Assembly: GCA_025456015.1 (NCBI GenBank)
Contig: JALOLK010000005.1
Location: 1 to 59,577 of the forward strand
DNA length: 59,577 nucleotides
Direction: 5' to 3'
DNA from: Candidatus Nanopelagicales bacterium
GTDB lineage: Bacteria > Actinomycetota > Actinomycetes > S36-B12 > CAIYMF01
The notes beneath the pieces were generated by a model that was given only the letters and a program-made list of their open reading frames with translations, did no database searches and had not been told where the DNA came from. The position numbers and the translations under genes are program-made. Shown here in pieces: positions 37,369-49,366 of the stretch; the first letter of the stretch is position 1; every line of letters starts with the position of its first letter.

Positions 37369-38583
37369 TCAGGCCATCGTCAGCGGGACCGACTGGAACC
37401 CGTGGATGACGAACGTCGGGTGGCGCACCGGTGGCTCGACCAGGGACACCTGCGGCATCGCCGCCACCAGCGCGGCCAGCGCCTCGTCGAGCTCGAGGCG
37501 GGCCAGGGGCGCGCCGATGCAGTGGTGCGTCCCCGCTCCGAACGTGACGTGGGTGCGGTCGTCACGGCCCACGTCGAAGGCGTCCGCCCGCGCGAAGTGC
37601 CGCGGGTCGCGGTTGGCCGCACCGAACAGCATCGCCACCTTGTCGCCGCGCGCCAGCGTGCGCCCGCCATAGGTCACCCCGTCCTCGAGCACCCAGCGCT
37701 CGAACAGCTGCAGGGGCGGATCGAAGCGCATGAGCTCCTCGATGGCCGCACGCGCGGGGACCTCCCCGGCGGTGAGCCGGGCCCACTGGTCGGGGTGCTC
37801 CAGCAGCGCGGTGACCCCGTTGCCCAGGGTGTTCACGGTGGCCTCATGGCCGGCGTTGAGCAGCAGCACGATCGTGGCGATGATCTCGGCGTCGGCGAGC
37901 ATGCCGTCGTCGGTGCGCGCCTGGCACAGGCCGGTGATGAGGTCGTCGCGGGGCGCCGAGCGGCGCTGGGCCATGAGGTCGCGGCACCAGGCGCCGAACT
38001 CGTCGGCCGCGGCCACCGCCGCGCGCGCCTGCTCGGCGGTGGTGTCGAGCTCGTACATCTTCACGATGCGGTGCGACCAGTCCAGCAGCAGGGGCGCGTC
38101 GCCCACCGGGGCCCCGAGCAGCGCCGCGATGACGGCCACCGAGTAGGGCTGGGCGAAGTCGGCGAGCAGGTCGAAGGTGCCACGCTCCCGGCACTGCTCG
38201 GCCAGCTGCCCCGCGGCCTGCCGCGCCAGCGGGCGCATGCCCTCCACCCGGCGCGGGGTGAACTCCTTGCTCACCAGCCGGCGGATGCGGGTGTGGTCGG
38301 GCGGCTCGAGCATGAGCAGCGACCACTCCTCGATGGCGAAGTAGGGGGTCCAGTCGAAGTCCCACGTGAACCCGAGCTCCTCGCGGGTGATCCGCGGGCC
38401 GAGCACCCGGCCGAGGCGCCGGTCACGCTGCGCGGCGGAGACCTCGGCCCACCGGGTGAGGAACCAGACGTCCTGGCCCACCCCGCGCGTCTTGCGGGCC
38501 AGGAACCCGGGTGCCGCCTCCCGGGCGGCGGCCAGCGCCGGGTAGGGGTCGGCCTGGAACGCCGGATCGCTGAAGTCGATCAC
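37369..38583 (-). CDS. Cytochrome P450
   Basis: 404-residue soluble bacterial P450. The I-helix motif is LLLNAGHEATVNT, the K-helix EELMRF (ExxR), then FGAANRDPRHF, and the heme-binding loop FGAGTHHCIGAPLARLEL with the axial cysteine. In the I-helix the residue after the acidic glutamate, usually the proton-relay threonine, is alanine. Substrate unknown; no ferredoxin or reductase gene is adjacent. GTG 38583 is preferred over GTG 38592 because TAGCGT then lies 7 nt upstream, whereas it would overlap the longer start. Confidence 0.93.
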   Translation of the reverse strand: MIDFSDPAFQADPYPALAAAREAAPGFLARKTRGVGQDVWFLTRWAEVSAAQRDRRLGRVLGPRITREELGFTWDFDWTPYFAIEEWSLLMLEPPDHTRIRRLVSKEFTPRRVEGMRPLARQAAGQLAEQCRERGTFDLLADFAQPYSVAVIAALLGAPVGDAPLLLDWSHRIVKMYELDTTAEQARAAVAAADEFGAWCRDLMAQRRSAPRDDLITGLCQARTDDGMLADAEIIATIVLLLNAGHEATVNTLGNGVTALLEHPDQWARLTAGEVPARAAIEELMRFDPPLQLFERWVLEDGVTYGGRTLARGDKVAMLFGAANRDPRHFARADAFDVGRDDRTHVTFGAGTHHCIGAPLARLELDEALAALVAAMPQVSLVEPPVRHPTFVIHGFQSVPLTMA

Positions 38584-38613
38584 GATCGGCACGCTACCGA
38601 AGCCGGGACCGGC

Positions 38614-40404
38614 TCAGCCGCCGACGAGCTCGACATCGGCGAGGAACAGCGTGCCGCTCGTCGCCCGGTCCAGCCGCAGCACCACCTCGCTGAGGTTGGC
38701 CGGATCGACGCCGGCGAAGTCCGCCAGCGGCAGGCGCACCGCCGTCAGCGCGACGATGCCGGTGAAGAAGGCCGGCTCGTCGCCCTCCTGGCGCGCCTGG
38801 CCGGCCGGGAACGCCAGGGCGGGCTCGTCCGGGCGCGTGGTCACGCTGGCCCGGTTGCCGGCCCAGTCGGCCAGCTCGACCGTGAAGCCCTGCCCGGCGC
38901 CGGGCTCGTTGCGCTCCGACAGGGGGTCCACGGCCACCCGCAGGGCCAGGGCTGTGGCCGGCGCGACGTCCGCGCCCTGCGGGATGGTCAGGCGCAGCTC
39001 GGCGCCCTCGGACGGCCAGGTGAGCACCGCGTGCGCGGGCTGGCCGGGGACGGTCAGCCCCGTGCGCCGGCATGCCTCGGTGCCGGGCTGCATGTCGAGG
39101 GTGTAGAAGCCCTTGGGGCAGAAGCTCAGCTGCGCTCCCTGGGCCGTGACCGTCCCGCCCAGCCGGTTGGTGGCCAGCTCGGCCTCGTCGGCCGGCACCA
39201 GCAGCGGCGTGCGCTGCTCGGCCGGTGCCAGCCACGCGACACGGGCCGGCAGGCCCAGCACCGTGTCGGGCGCCGGGCGGTCGACGACCTGGCCCAGCTC
39301 GGCCCGCGCCGGGGCCTTCGCCTGCGGGTCGTCGCCGAGCACGGCGGTGAGGAACTGCGCTGCGTAGTCGACCAGCCATGCCCGTTGGCGATCCGGGTCG
39401 AGCAGGGGCTGGCAGTCGGTGCGCCCGGACTGGTCGGCCATGTCCCCGGGCAGGATCGTGTTGAACGCGTTGTGGGTGGCGCCCTCCAGCAGCGTCGAGG
39501 CGACCCACTGCGCCTGGTCCGGGGCCAATCGGGGCCCCTCGAAGAAGAACTGGCCGGCCTGGTCGGTCACGTCGCCGTCGCAGCCGGCGAGCAGGGTGGC
39601 GACCGGCACGTCGATCGACGCCCAGGGGTCGCGGAACGTGACGGCGGCGGCCACCAGCAGGGCACCGGCCACCGGCCCGTACCCGGCCTCGCCGGACGCG
39701 ATGCGGGGGTCGCCGGCGAGCACCACGGCACCCTCGCCCCCGCGGGAGTGACCGACGAGCACGAGGCGCCTGGGGTCCGCGCGCCCGGCCAGGTCGACCC
39801 CGAAGTCGGGCCCGTCCCCGGCCGCGGCCTCGGCCAGGGCGCCCAGGTGCAGGTCCGTGAGCGCGGCGAGCCGCTCGCCAGCGACTGGCTCACCGAACCC
39901 GAACGTGTGCTCGGCGTTCACGTTGGGCGCCAGCGCCACGTACCCGCGTCCTGCCAGCTCCCCCAGCAGGTAGCCGAAGCCGTCGTAGTTGCGCTGCTCG
40001 ACCTGCGGGTCGCAGGGCCAGCGGTCGACGCCGGTGTCGTCCACCGGGCAGCCCGGATGGGTGCCGTGCAGCACCATGACCACCGGGAACGGCCCCTCCC
40101 CCTCGGGCACCGCGATGAGGCCGTTGACCCGCACCGGCATCTCCCGGAAGCGGCTGTCCACCGGGACCCGCTCCTGCACGATCGTGGCCCCGCCGAGGTC
40201 GTACGCGACGGGGTCGACCGGCACCACCGGCGCCGCCGAGGGCGGGGCCGTGGCGGTGGGGGTCGGGTCCTCGGCGGGCGGCGCGGTGCAGCCGGCCAGC
40301 AGGGCCGGCACCAGCAGCAGCACCGCCAGGGGGACCCATCTGGCGATCCGGCGCGACGTCGCCGTGGACCTGCCGCCCGGGCGGCGAGGGATGCTGGTCG
40401 TCAT
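38614..40404 (-). CDS. Secreted lipoprotein with alpha/beta-hydrolase domain
   Basis: 596 residues. The signal peptide ends in a lipobox (VPALLAGC, about residues 31-38), predicting a lipid-anchored extracytoplasmic protein. A Pro/Thr-rich linker precedes an alpha/beta-hydrolase domain: VVMVLHGTHPGCP (oxyanion region), nucleophile elbow GHSRGGEG, acid candidate in AGCDGDVTD and histidine in GATHNAFNT. The C-terminal ~200 residues (from about LGLPARVAWLAP) look beta-rich and may be a separate binding domain. Substrate unknown. Start ATG 40404 has GGGAGG upstream. It lies 30 nt beyond the P450 start on the same strand. Confidence 0.85.
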   Translation of the reverse strand: MTTSIPRRPGGRSTATSRRIARWVPLAVLLLVPALLAGCTAPPAEDPTPTATAPPSAAPVVPVDPVAYDLGGATIVQERVPVDSRFREMPVRVNGLIAVPEGEGPFPVVMVLHGTHPGCPVDDTGVDRWPCDPQVEQRNYDGFGYLLGELAGRGYVALAPNVNAEHTFGFGEPVAGERLAALTDLHLGALAEAAAGDGPDFGVDLAGRADPRRLVLVGHSRGGEGAVVLAGDPRIASGEAGYGPVAGALLVAAAVTFRDPWASIDVPVATLLAGCDGDVTDQAGQFFFEGPRLAPDQAQWVASTLLEGATHNAFNTILPGDMADQSGRTDCQPLLDPDRQRAWLVDYAAQFLTAVLGDDPQAKAPARAELGQVVDRPAPDTVLGLPARVAWLAPAEQRTPLLVPADEAELATNRLGGTVTAQGAQLSFCPKGFYTLDMQPGTEACRRTGLTVPGQPAHAVLTWPSEGAELRLTIPQGADVAPATALALRVAVDPLSERNEPGAGQGFTVELADWAGNRASVTTRPDEPALAFPAGQARQEGDEPAFFTGIVALTAVRLPLADFAGVDPANLSEVVLRLDRATSGTLFLADVELVGG

Positions 40405-40457
40405 CGGGCCTCCCTGGTGCCGGCGGTCGCATCAGGATGATGTCACCTGACCACCAG

Positions 40458-40493
40458 CGCCACGGGCAGCCGTGGCGTGTCCGGCCCCCGGAC
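40458..40493 (-). terminator. Double hairpin after the phosphodiesterase gene
   Basis: Two adjacent stems lie just past the 3' end of the minus-strand gene ending at 40508: CGCCACGG/CCGTGGCG with a 4-nt loop (40458-40477) and GTCCGG/CCGGAC with a 3-nt loop (40479-40493). There is no U-tract. Likely terminator of the PatA/DUF5998/phosphodiesterase run. Confidence 0.6.
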
Positions 40494-40507
40494 CGGCGGT
40501 GATGGCC

Positions 40508-41677
40508 TCAGCCCCGGGCCAGTCGCAGCGGCACCTCGACCTCGGCCGGCGTCAGCCCGCCGTGCTGGCCGCGCAGCGAGGAGACCAGTCGGTCCACGCG
40601 ATCGGACACCAGTGCCCAGTCCTCGCGCGCGATGGCGACCACGTCGCCGATCCGCTCGGCGTGCCAGGGGTCGACCGGTCCGAGCAGGCCGTCCACCTCG
40701 TCGCGGGCCAGCACGTCGACGTGCGCGCCGAGCACCCGTCGCCAGGTGTCGAGCACGGCCCCGGCCCGACCGGGCTCGGCGTAGACGTGGCGCACCCGCG
40801 GCTCGCCGAGGATCGTGACCACGCCGTCGCGCAGGGCGGGCAGCGCCTCGAGGTCGATGCGCCGGTCGTCCGGGACGTCGAGCAGGCCGTGGTCGGCGGT
40901 CACCAGCAGCGCGACGTCGGGGCCGGCCAGCGCGGCGAGCCCGGCCACGAGGACCTCCACCCGGGCCAGCTCGCCCCGATAGGCGGGCGAGTCCACCCCG
41001 TGCAGGTGCCCGGCCTTGTCGAGGTCGGGCCAGTAGGCGTAGACGAGGCTGGCCGTCCCGGTGGCACGGGCGGCCGCGATCGCCGCGACGGCGACCCGGA
41101 CCCGGTCCTCGACGGACTCCGCGCCGGGGTACTGCCCACCACGCAGCGCCGCCCGGGTCAGCCCGCTGTGCCGGTGCGCGGCGGGGGCCGCCGTGACCAC
41201 GTGCACGCCAGCTGCCGCGGCGCGCTCGAGCAGCGTCGGCTCCGGCTGCGTGGCGATCGGGTTGGGCTCCTCGGCCCAGGACAGCGGGGCGAGCACGGTG
41301 CCGTCCTCGAGCCGGAACGAGGAGCCGACGATGCCGTGCATGCCCGGAGGCAGCCCGGTGCCCAGGCTGGCCAGCGAGATGGCGGTGCTCGACGGGAACG
41401 GCGCCGCCAGCGGACCCAGCTCGGGCAGGCCGGCCAGACCGGGGGCCAGCGCCGCGTGCTCGGCCAGCTGGCGGGCGCCGAGGCCGTCGACGAGCAGCAC
41501 CACCACGTGCCGGACCCCGGCCAGGGGGCCCACCAGCCAGCCCGCCCCCTCGGCCTGGCCCGGCACGCCGAGCACGCGCGCGACGGCGGGCAGCAGGTCG
41601 GCGAGGCCGCGCAGGGCGGGGCCGGCGGCGGCAGGCGGTCCCGGCGGCGGGGCGGGGCGCCCGCCGGGATGGCTCAT
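40508..41677 (-). CDS. Alkaline-phosphatase-superfamily phosphodiesterase/nucleotide pyrophosphatase
   Basis: 389 residues, no signal peptide. Typical two-metal motifs are [13 protein letters not shown] (first Asp), [16 protein letters not shown] (nucleophilic threonine), [13 protein letters not shown] (Asp/His), VTADHGLLD (Asp-His) and the C-terminal [10 protein letters not shown] (His). The family hydrolyses phosphodiesters or nucleotide pyrophosphates; substrate unknown. ATG 41677 overlaps the DUF5998 stop (ATGA). The 800-residue track frame runs far into upstream genes and is wrong. Confidence 0.9.
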   Translation of the reverse strand: MSHPGGRPAPPPGPPAAAGPALRGLADLLPAVARVLGVPGQAEGAGWLVGPLAGVRHVVVLLVDGLGARQLAEHAALAPGLAGLPELGPLAAPFPSSTAISLASLGTGLPPGMHGIVGSSFRLEDGTVLAPLSWAEEPNPIATQPEPTLLERAAAAGVHVVTAAPAAHRHSGLTRAALRGGQYPGAESVEDRVRVAVAAIAAARATGTASLVYAYWPDLDKAGHLHGVDSPAYRGELARVEVLVAGLAALAGPDVALLVTADHGLLDVPDDRRIDLEALPALRDGVVTILGEPRVRHVYAEPGRAGAVLDTWRRVLGAHVDVLARDEVDGLLGPVDPWHAERIGDVVAIAREDWALVSDRVDRLVSSLRGQHGGLTPAEVEVPLRLARG

Positions 41678-42252
41678 CGGCCCGAGCGGCGGACCGCCTC
41701 GGACAGCTTCGTGGCGAACTCCAGCGTGCGCGCGACCGACGCAGCCCCGTCGCCGGCCTCGGACACGCGCACCGAGAAGTCGTCGTTCGAGGACGTGCCG
41801 GAGTAGCCATGGTCGGCGGTGCACTCCGGGTCCCCGCAGGAGGCTGGCTCGAGCTCGAGGCGGGCCACGGCCCCCCACCCGATCGTGAGCATCACCTCGC
41901 GCACCGGGCTGCCGGGCTTGTGCAGCGCGGGGTTGCCGACGATCCGGTTCACCACGACGGACTGGACGTCGGCCAGCCGGACGGCCTCGGAGTTGGCCGA
42001 GGCGTAGGGCACCGGGCAGGTCTCGTCGGGCGGGAAGTCGTCGATGTGCAGGACCAGCAGGCGGGTCTCGGTGAGGATCAGCAGCGAGATGTGCCGGCGC
42101 AGCTCGTCGCGGTCGAACGTCGCCTCGTGCTGGATCACGTAGCTGATCGGCTCCTCGCCGGCCAGGGCGGTGCCCATCGTCTCGGCCACGAGCTCGGGGT
42201 AGTAGCCGGCGGCGGCGATCTCGGCGCGCAGGTTGGCGGCAGGGTTCTTCAC
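41674..42252 (-). CDS. DUF5998 family protein
   Basis: 192 residues, cytosolic. It matches the actinobacterial DUF5998 family: [52 protein letters not shown] and [16 protein letters not shown], where two cysteines might bind metal. Function unknown. It is coupled by ATGA to the phosphodiesterase gene downstream, a pairing also seen in other actinobacteria as far as I recall. GTG 42252 is the start; a CAGGAT box lies 6 nt upstream. Confidence 0.88.
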   Translation of the reverse strand: MKNPAANLRAEIAAAGYYPELVAETMGTALAGEEPISYVIQHEATFDRDELRRHISLLILTETRLLVLHIDDFPPDETCPVPYASANSEAVRLADVQSVVVNRIVGNPALHKPGSPVREVMLTIGWGAVARLELEPASCGDPECTADHGYSGTSSNDDFSVRVSEAGDGAASVARTLEFATKLSEAVRRSGR

Positions 42253-42282
42253 GGCGCCGATCCTGCCACGGCAGCGGGCGGC

Positions 42283-45024
42283 TCAGGCGTCGAGCAGCCG
42301 GCGCACCCCGACGTCGAGGCGCTCCCACTGCATGCGCACCCGCGCGGACGCCCCGAGCACCACCGCACCGCCGCCGGACACCACGATGGGGTTCATGTCC
42401 AGGGAGGCGATCGCGGGCACCTCGTCGATGAGCAGGCCGAGGCGGGCGATGAGCTCGCACAGCGCGTCGATGTCGACCGGGTCCGACCCGCGGTAGCCCC
42501 GCAGCAGCGGGGCCGCCTTCGGCGTGGTCACCAGCCGGCGGGCCTCCTCGAGGCTCAGCGGCGGGATCCGGTAGGCGTGGTCGCCGAGCAGCTCGGAGGC
42601 GACGCCACCGATGCCGAAGCGCACGACCGGGCCGAACAGGGGGTCGTCGACCGCGCCGAGGACGCAGGCCACGCCCGGGGCGGCCTGGGCCTGCACGACC
42701 AGCCGCTTGCCGGCCATCTCGTCGAGCTGGGCCACCATGGACAGGTACGCGGTCCGCACGGCCCGCTCGGACTCGAGGTTCAGCCGCACGCTGCCGAGAT
42801 CGACGCGGTGGGCCAGCCATGGGGCGGTGGTCTTGAGCACCACCGGATACCCGAGCTCCCCGGCGGCGGCGACGGCCTGCTCCTCGGAGCCGACCGGCCG
42901 GCACGGCCACACCCGGATGCCGTAGCAGTCGAGCAGCTCGCGCACCTGGTCGGCCTCGAGGTCGACGCCGGGGGCGGTGGGGTCGGGCACGCCGGGCTCG
43001 GACTCGCCGACCAGCGCGCCGGTGACGTCCTCACCCGCCGCGCGCAGCCACCCCGTGACCAGCGTGCGGGCGCGCTCGGGGTCGACGTCGGGGAACTCGG
43101 CCGCCTCGGTGTGCTCGGTCTGGCGCCACCGGGCGTAGCCGCGCACCAGCGCGAGGGCCCGCACCGCGTCCTCCACGTTCGAGAAGGTGGGCACCGACCC
43201 GCGCTCGGGCCGGCCGTCCGCCCCGGCGAGCGGCAGCAGGCCCATCCCGGCGGGGATCAGGCCGGTGCCGTCGGCGGCCGGCATCACGGCCAGCAGCGGC
43301 TTCGTGGCGTCGATGCTGACCGCCGTGATCGCGGCGTGCACCTCGGCCTGGTCCGCGCCCACGCTCGGGATGTGCACGAAGAGCACCGCGTCGCTGCCCT
43401 GGTGCTCGCTGGCCGCCCGCAGCGCCGCACCGATCTCCTCGGCGCCGGCCGACTGCGCCAGGCTCGGCTGGCCGTAGGAGACCGTGAGGCGGGCGGACTC
43501 CACCGCGTCCGCGGCGAGGATCTCCAGCGCGTTCGAGGTGCCCAGCACCGCGACCCGGTCCCCGCGCGGCAGCGGCTGGTAGGCCAGCACCGCGGCGACG
43601 TCGAACAGCTCGCCGAGCGAGCCGGTCTGCACGACGCCGCTCTGCTCGAAGACGGCGTCCACGGCCGCCGGCGGCAGCGTCGTGCGGCGCACGTGATGGC
43701 CCAGCGGCAGGGCCTGGGAGTAGCGACCCGAGCGGACCGCGACGACTGGCTTGCTGCGGCTCAGCCGCCGGGTGATGCGGGTGAACTTGCGCGGATTGCC
43801 GATGCTCTCGAGGTACAGCAGGATCAGGCTGGTCGCCTCGTCGGCCTCCCAGTACTGCAGCAGGTCGTTGGCCGAGACGTCGGCGCGGTTGCCGGCCGAC
43901 ACGAAGCTGCTCAGCCCCAGGCCCCGCCGGGCCACGGTCTCGAGCACCGTCACCCCCAGCGCGCCGGACTGGCAGAACAGCCCCACCCGGCCGCGCCGCG
44001 GCACGAGCGGCGACAGGGTGGCGTTGAGCTGGACCCGCGGGTCGGTGTTGATGATGCCCAGGCAGTTCGGCCCGACGACGCGCATGCCCGCCTCCCGGGC
44101 GGTGCGCACGAGGTCGCGCTGGCGGGCCCGTCCAGCGTCGGTGGCCGTGTCGGAGAAGCCCGACGAGACCACGACCAGCCCGCCGACCTCGGTCTCGGCG
44201 CACTCCTGGACCACGCCGAGCACGCTCTCGGCCGGCACCGCCACCACCGCGAGGTCGACGGCCTGCGGCAGGTCGACGATGTGGCGGAAGGCCGGCACGC
44301 CGAGGATCTCGTCGGCTTCGGGATGGATCGCGTAGAGCGGGCCGGTCAGGCCGTAGTCGCGCAGGTGCCGCAGCAGCTCGTGGCCGATCCGGCCCGGGGT
44401 CCGGGAGGCGCCGATCACCGCCACCCCCGCGGGGTTGAGCAGGCGCTCGACCGAGCGGGCCTCGCTGCGGTGCTCCCGCGCGGCGCGCACGCTGAGCACC
44501 AGCTCGGTCGGCTCGAGGTCGAACGTGAGGTGGAACACGCCGTCCTCCATGCGGCTGCTCACCACGTACCCGGCCTCGCGGAAGGTCATGAGCATCTTGC
44601 GGTTGCTCGGCAGCACCTCGGCCACGAAGCGACGCACGCCACGCTCCCAGGCGGCGGCCGCGAGGTGCTCGAGGAGGACCGCCCCGAGGCCACGGCCCTG
44701 GTGGTCGTCGCGGACCACGAAGGCGACCTCGGCGTCCCGGCTGTCCAGGCGGTCGTAGCGGGCGACCGCGATGAGCTCGCCGGCCTCCGTGGCCACCAGC
44801 GCGACGCGGTCGTCGTAGTCGACGGTGGTGAACCGCTGCACGTCACGATCGGTGAGCTCGGGGTACGGCGCGAAGAACCGGAAGTAGATCGTCTCGGCGG
44901 AGAGCTGGCCGTGGAAGGTCACCAGGCCCGGGGCGTCCTCGGGCGTGATCGGCCGCACGTGGCAGGTGTACCCGTCGCGCAGGACGACGTCGGCCTCCCA
45001 GTGGGCCGGGTACTCGGGGGGCAC
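42283..45024 (-). CDS. PatA-type protein acetyltransferase: N-terminal GNAT plus NDP-forming acyl-CoA-synthetase-like region
   Basis: 913 residues. The GNAT domain occupies about 20-165, with the acetyl-CoA loop [17 protein letters not shown] CoA-binding Rossmann domain starts near 200 ([20 protein letters not shown]), then succinyl-CoA-ligase-like domains ([23 protein letters not shown]) and a C-terminal ATP-grasp ([28 protein letters not shown]). Streptomyces PatA has this N-terminal-GNAT order and acetylates lysines of acyl-CoA synthetases. The phosphohistidine SHTGAL motif of active ADP-forming synthetases reads GHHVRR, suggesting a ligand-sensing role. GTG 45024 has TAGGGT 7 nt upstream. 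The 1984-residue track frame is an artefact. Divergent from the topoisomerase gene. Confidence 0.9.
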   Translation of the reverse strand: MPPEYPAHWEADVVLRDGYTCHVRPITPEDAPGLVTFHGQLSAETIYFRFFAPYPELTDRDVQRFTTVDYDDRVALVATEAGELIAVARYDRLDSRDAEVAFVVRDDHQGRGLGAVLLEHLAAAAWERGVRRFVAEVLPSNRKMLMTFREAGYVVSSRMEDGVFHLTFDLEPTELVLSVRAAREHRSEARSVERLLNPAGVAVIGASRTPGRIGHELLRHLRDYGLTGPLYAIHPEADEILGVPAFRHIVDLPQAVDLAVVAVPAESVLGVVQECAETEVGGLVVVSSGFSDTATDAGRARQRDLVRTAREAGMRVVGPNCLGIINTDPRVQLNATLSPLVPRRGRVGLFCQSGALGVTVLETVARRGLGLSSFVSAGNRADVSANDLLQYWEADEATSLILLYLESIGNPRKFTRITRRLSRSKPVVAVRSGRYSQALPLGHHVRRTTLPPAAVDAVFEQSGVVQTGSLGELFDVAAVLAYQPLPRGDRVAVLGTSNALEILAADAVESARLTVSYGQPSLAQSAGAEEIGAALRAASEHQGSDAVLFVHIPSVGADQAEVHAAITAVSIDATKPLLAVMPAADGTGLIPAGMGLLPLAGADGRPERGSVPTFSNVEDAVRALALVRGYARWRQTEHTEAAEFPDVDPERARTLVTGWLRAAGEDVTGALVGESEPGVPDPTAPGVDLEADQVRELLDCYGIRVWPCRPVGSEEQAVAAAGELGYPVVLKTTAPWLAHRVDLGSVRLNLESERAVRTAYLSMVAQLDEMAGKRLVVQAQAAPGVACVLGAVDDPLFGPVVRFGIGGVASELLGDHAYRIPPLSLEEARRLVTTPKAAPLLRGYRGSDPVDIDALCELIARLGLLIDEVPAIASLDMNPIVVSGGGAVVLGASARVRMQWERLDVGVRRLLDA

Positions 45025-45114
45025 GGACGACACCCTAGGGCGCACGCCCGCGGCTCGGCCGGCCGACCCGGCACGTCGGGGATGATGGCCCCCTGCCAGT
45101 GTGAGGAGACCCCC

Positions 45115-47583
<2,469 letters not shown>

Positions 47584-47608
47584 GCGCCGGCCGCACGACG
47601 GGTCGCCG

Positions 47609-48475
47609 GTGAGCCTGCAGCCGGAGGCGCCCCGGTGCTCGACGCTGTCGGCTGCGGATCGCGAGCCGATGGCCGGCACGGCACCACGGGCGGACCTCTG
47701 GGTGGTGGTCGAGCACCCGGACGGCTGGGGCGATGCCGCCCTCGCGCGCGCCACCCACGGCGTGCGGGTGGTGCTGGCGCGTGGCTCGCGGGCTGACTGT
47801 GCCCGCGCCCGTGCCGAGGGTCGTGTCCGGGTCTGGGTGGCCGACGCCAGCGGCGCGGAGCCGAGCCTGCGCGTGGGGCATGTGCGCGACCCCGCCGACG
47901 TGGCCGGCTGGGACCTCGCGGTGCTGGCCGGTGGCGGCTGGCGAGGGTGGGGGCGCCCGGAGCCCGAGCCGCTGCTGCTCGTGTGTGCCAACGGCCGGCG
48001 CGACCGCTGCTGCGGCCACGCGGGCGGCCGGCTCGCCGACGAGCTGTGGGCCGGCCGGGCGGACGCCGGGCGGGTGCTCACCAGCACCCACCTCGGCGGG
48101 CACCGGTTCGCCCCCACCGCGCTGCTGCTGCCGTGGGGGGTGCTGCACGGGCGGCTCGACCTCCCCGCGGCCGACGCGATCCTCGACCAGGCCCGAGCCG
48201 GTCGGACGCCCCCGGCCACGCTCCGCGGCTTCAGCACCTCGGCGGCACCGGCGCAGGTCGCCGAGGCGCACGCCCGCCGGCTGACCGGGCATGCCGGGCT
48301 CGCCCCGTTGCCGGTGGCCCTGGCCGGGGACCCAGCCGACGGTCGGCTCCGGGCCCGGGTGGCCCTGCCGACGGGCGCGGCGCTGGACCTGGCCCTCGTC
48401 AGGACGGTCGTGGATCGGGTCGCCTCCTGTGGGCGGGCCGCGCAGCCGGTCGAGCACTGGGCTGTCGTGGACTGA
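47609..48475 (+). CDS. Sucrase/ferredoxin-like (Apd1-type) thioredoxin-fold protein
   Basis: 288 residues. It matches the sucraseferredoxin-like family: LLLVCANGRRDRCCGHAGG carries the cysteine pair and THLGGHRFAPTALLLPWG the HxxGH element, which together bind a [2Fe-2S] cluster with mixed Cys/His ligation in characterised eukaryotic relatives. An N-terminal part (PRCSTLSAADREPMAGTAP) is also family-typical. Physiological role unknown, probably redox. GTG 47609 lies 25 nt after the topoisomerase stop; a separate promoter is not obvious. Confidence 0.9.
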   Translation: MSLQPEAPRCSTLSAADREPMAGTAPRADLWVVVEHPDGWGDAALARATHGVRVVLARGSRADCARARAEGRVRVWVADASGAEPSLRVGHVRDPADVAGWDLAVLAGGGWRGWGRPEPEPLLLVCANGRRDRCCGHAGGRLADELWAGRADAGRVLTSTHLGGHRFAPTALLLPWGVLHGRLDLPAADAILDQARAGRTPPATLRGFSTSAAPAQVAEAHARRLTGHAGLAPLPVALAGDPADGRLRARVALPTGAALDLALVRTVVDRVASCGRAAQPVEHWAVVD

Positions 48476-48548
48476 GACGCACGTGGGTCGCGCGGCGCAG
48501 CCTCATGTCGCCTCGGCTGGGCCTGGTGCGTGTGGGAGCATCGCCGGC

Positions 48549-49331
48549 ATGGATCTCGGACTGGCCGGACGCACGTTCCTGCTCACCGGCGCCTCCCGCG
48601 GGCTGGGCCTGGCCACGGCGCACGCCCTGGTCGCCGAGGGCGCCACGGTGGTCATCAGCGCCCGTGAGGAGGGGCCGATCGCGGCGGCCGTCGCCGCCCT
48701 GGGCTCGCCGAACGCGGTCGGCCTGGCCGCCGACCTCACGGATCCGGCGTCCGCCGAGCGGCTCGTCGCCGGGACCGTCGCCCGGTTCGGTCGCCTGGAC
48801 GGGGCCCTCGTGAGCGTGGGCGGGCCGCCGACCGGCACCCCGATGAGCATCACCGACGACGAGTGGCGGACCGCCTTCGAGTCGGTGCTCCTCGGGGCGG
48901 TGCGCACGATCCGCTCCGTGGCCGCGACGGCCACGGTGGATCCGGAGGCCCCGCCCGGCACGGCAGCGGCGATCCTGGTGGTGCTGTCCACCTCCGCGAA
49001 GTCGCCGATCCCGGGGCTGACCACCTCGAACGGGCTGCGCCCGGGCCTGGCCATGCTCGTGAAGGACTTCGCCGACGAGCTGGGCCCCCGCGGCGTTCGC
49101 GTGAACGGCGTCCTGCCCGGTCGCATCGGCACGGACCGCACGCTGGCCCTGGACGCCGCCCAGGGCAACGCGGCGGCCGCGCGCCGGCGCAACGAGGCCG
49201 CCATCCCGCTGGGCCGCTACGGCGAGCCCGCGGAGTTCGGCCGCGTCGCGGCGTTCCTGCTCTCGCCGGCGGCCTCCTACGTCAACGGCAGCCTCATCCC
49301 GGTCGACGGGGGCGCCCTGCGCGCCCTGTAG
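48549..49331 (+). CDS. SDR-family protein lacking the YxxxK catalytic pair
   Basis: 260 residues. A classical SDR fold is clear: TGASRGLGLATAHAL (TGxxxGxG), AADLTDPASAERL, SVGGPPTG in place of NNAG, RVNGVLPGRIGTDR and a C-terminal GSLIPVDGGALRAL. The catalytic region reads LSTSAKSPIPGLTTSNGLRP: leucine stands where tyrosine is expected and asparagine where lysine is expected. A divergent SDR subset with an SNxLR-type element exists, so this is probably functional in some other way, perhaps as a binding protein. ATG 48549 starts the fold directly. Confidence 0.85.
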   Translation: MDLGLAGRTFLLTGASRGLGLATAHALVAEGATVVISAREEGPIAAAVAALGSPNAVGLAADLTDPASAERLVAGTVARFGRLDGALVSVGGPPTGTPMSITDDEWRTAFESVLLGAVRTIRSVAATATVDPEAPPGTAAAILVVLSTSAKSPIPGLTTSNGLRPGLAMLVKDFADELGPRGVRVNGVLPGRIGTDRTLALDAAQGNAAAARRRNEAAIPLGRYGEPAEFGRVAAFLLSPAASYVNGSLIPVDGGALRAL

Positions 49332-49366
49332 CCGCCAGCGCGCCCGCGGTCGGCCGACGGGGGGCG

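Noticed and set aside
36355-40440. 1361-residue plus-strand frame
   Set aside because: Antisense to DUF1801, DoxX, P450 and the lipoprotein hydrolase, all of which have clear family motifs on the minus strand.
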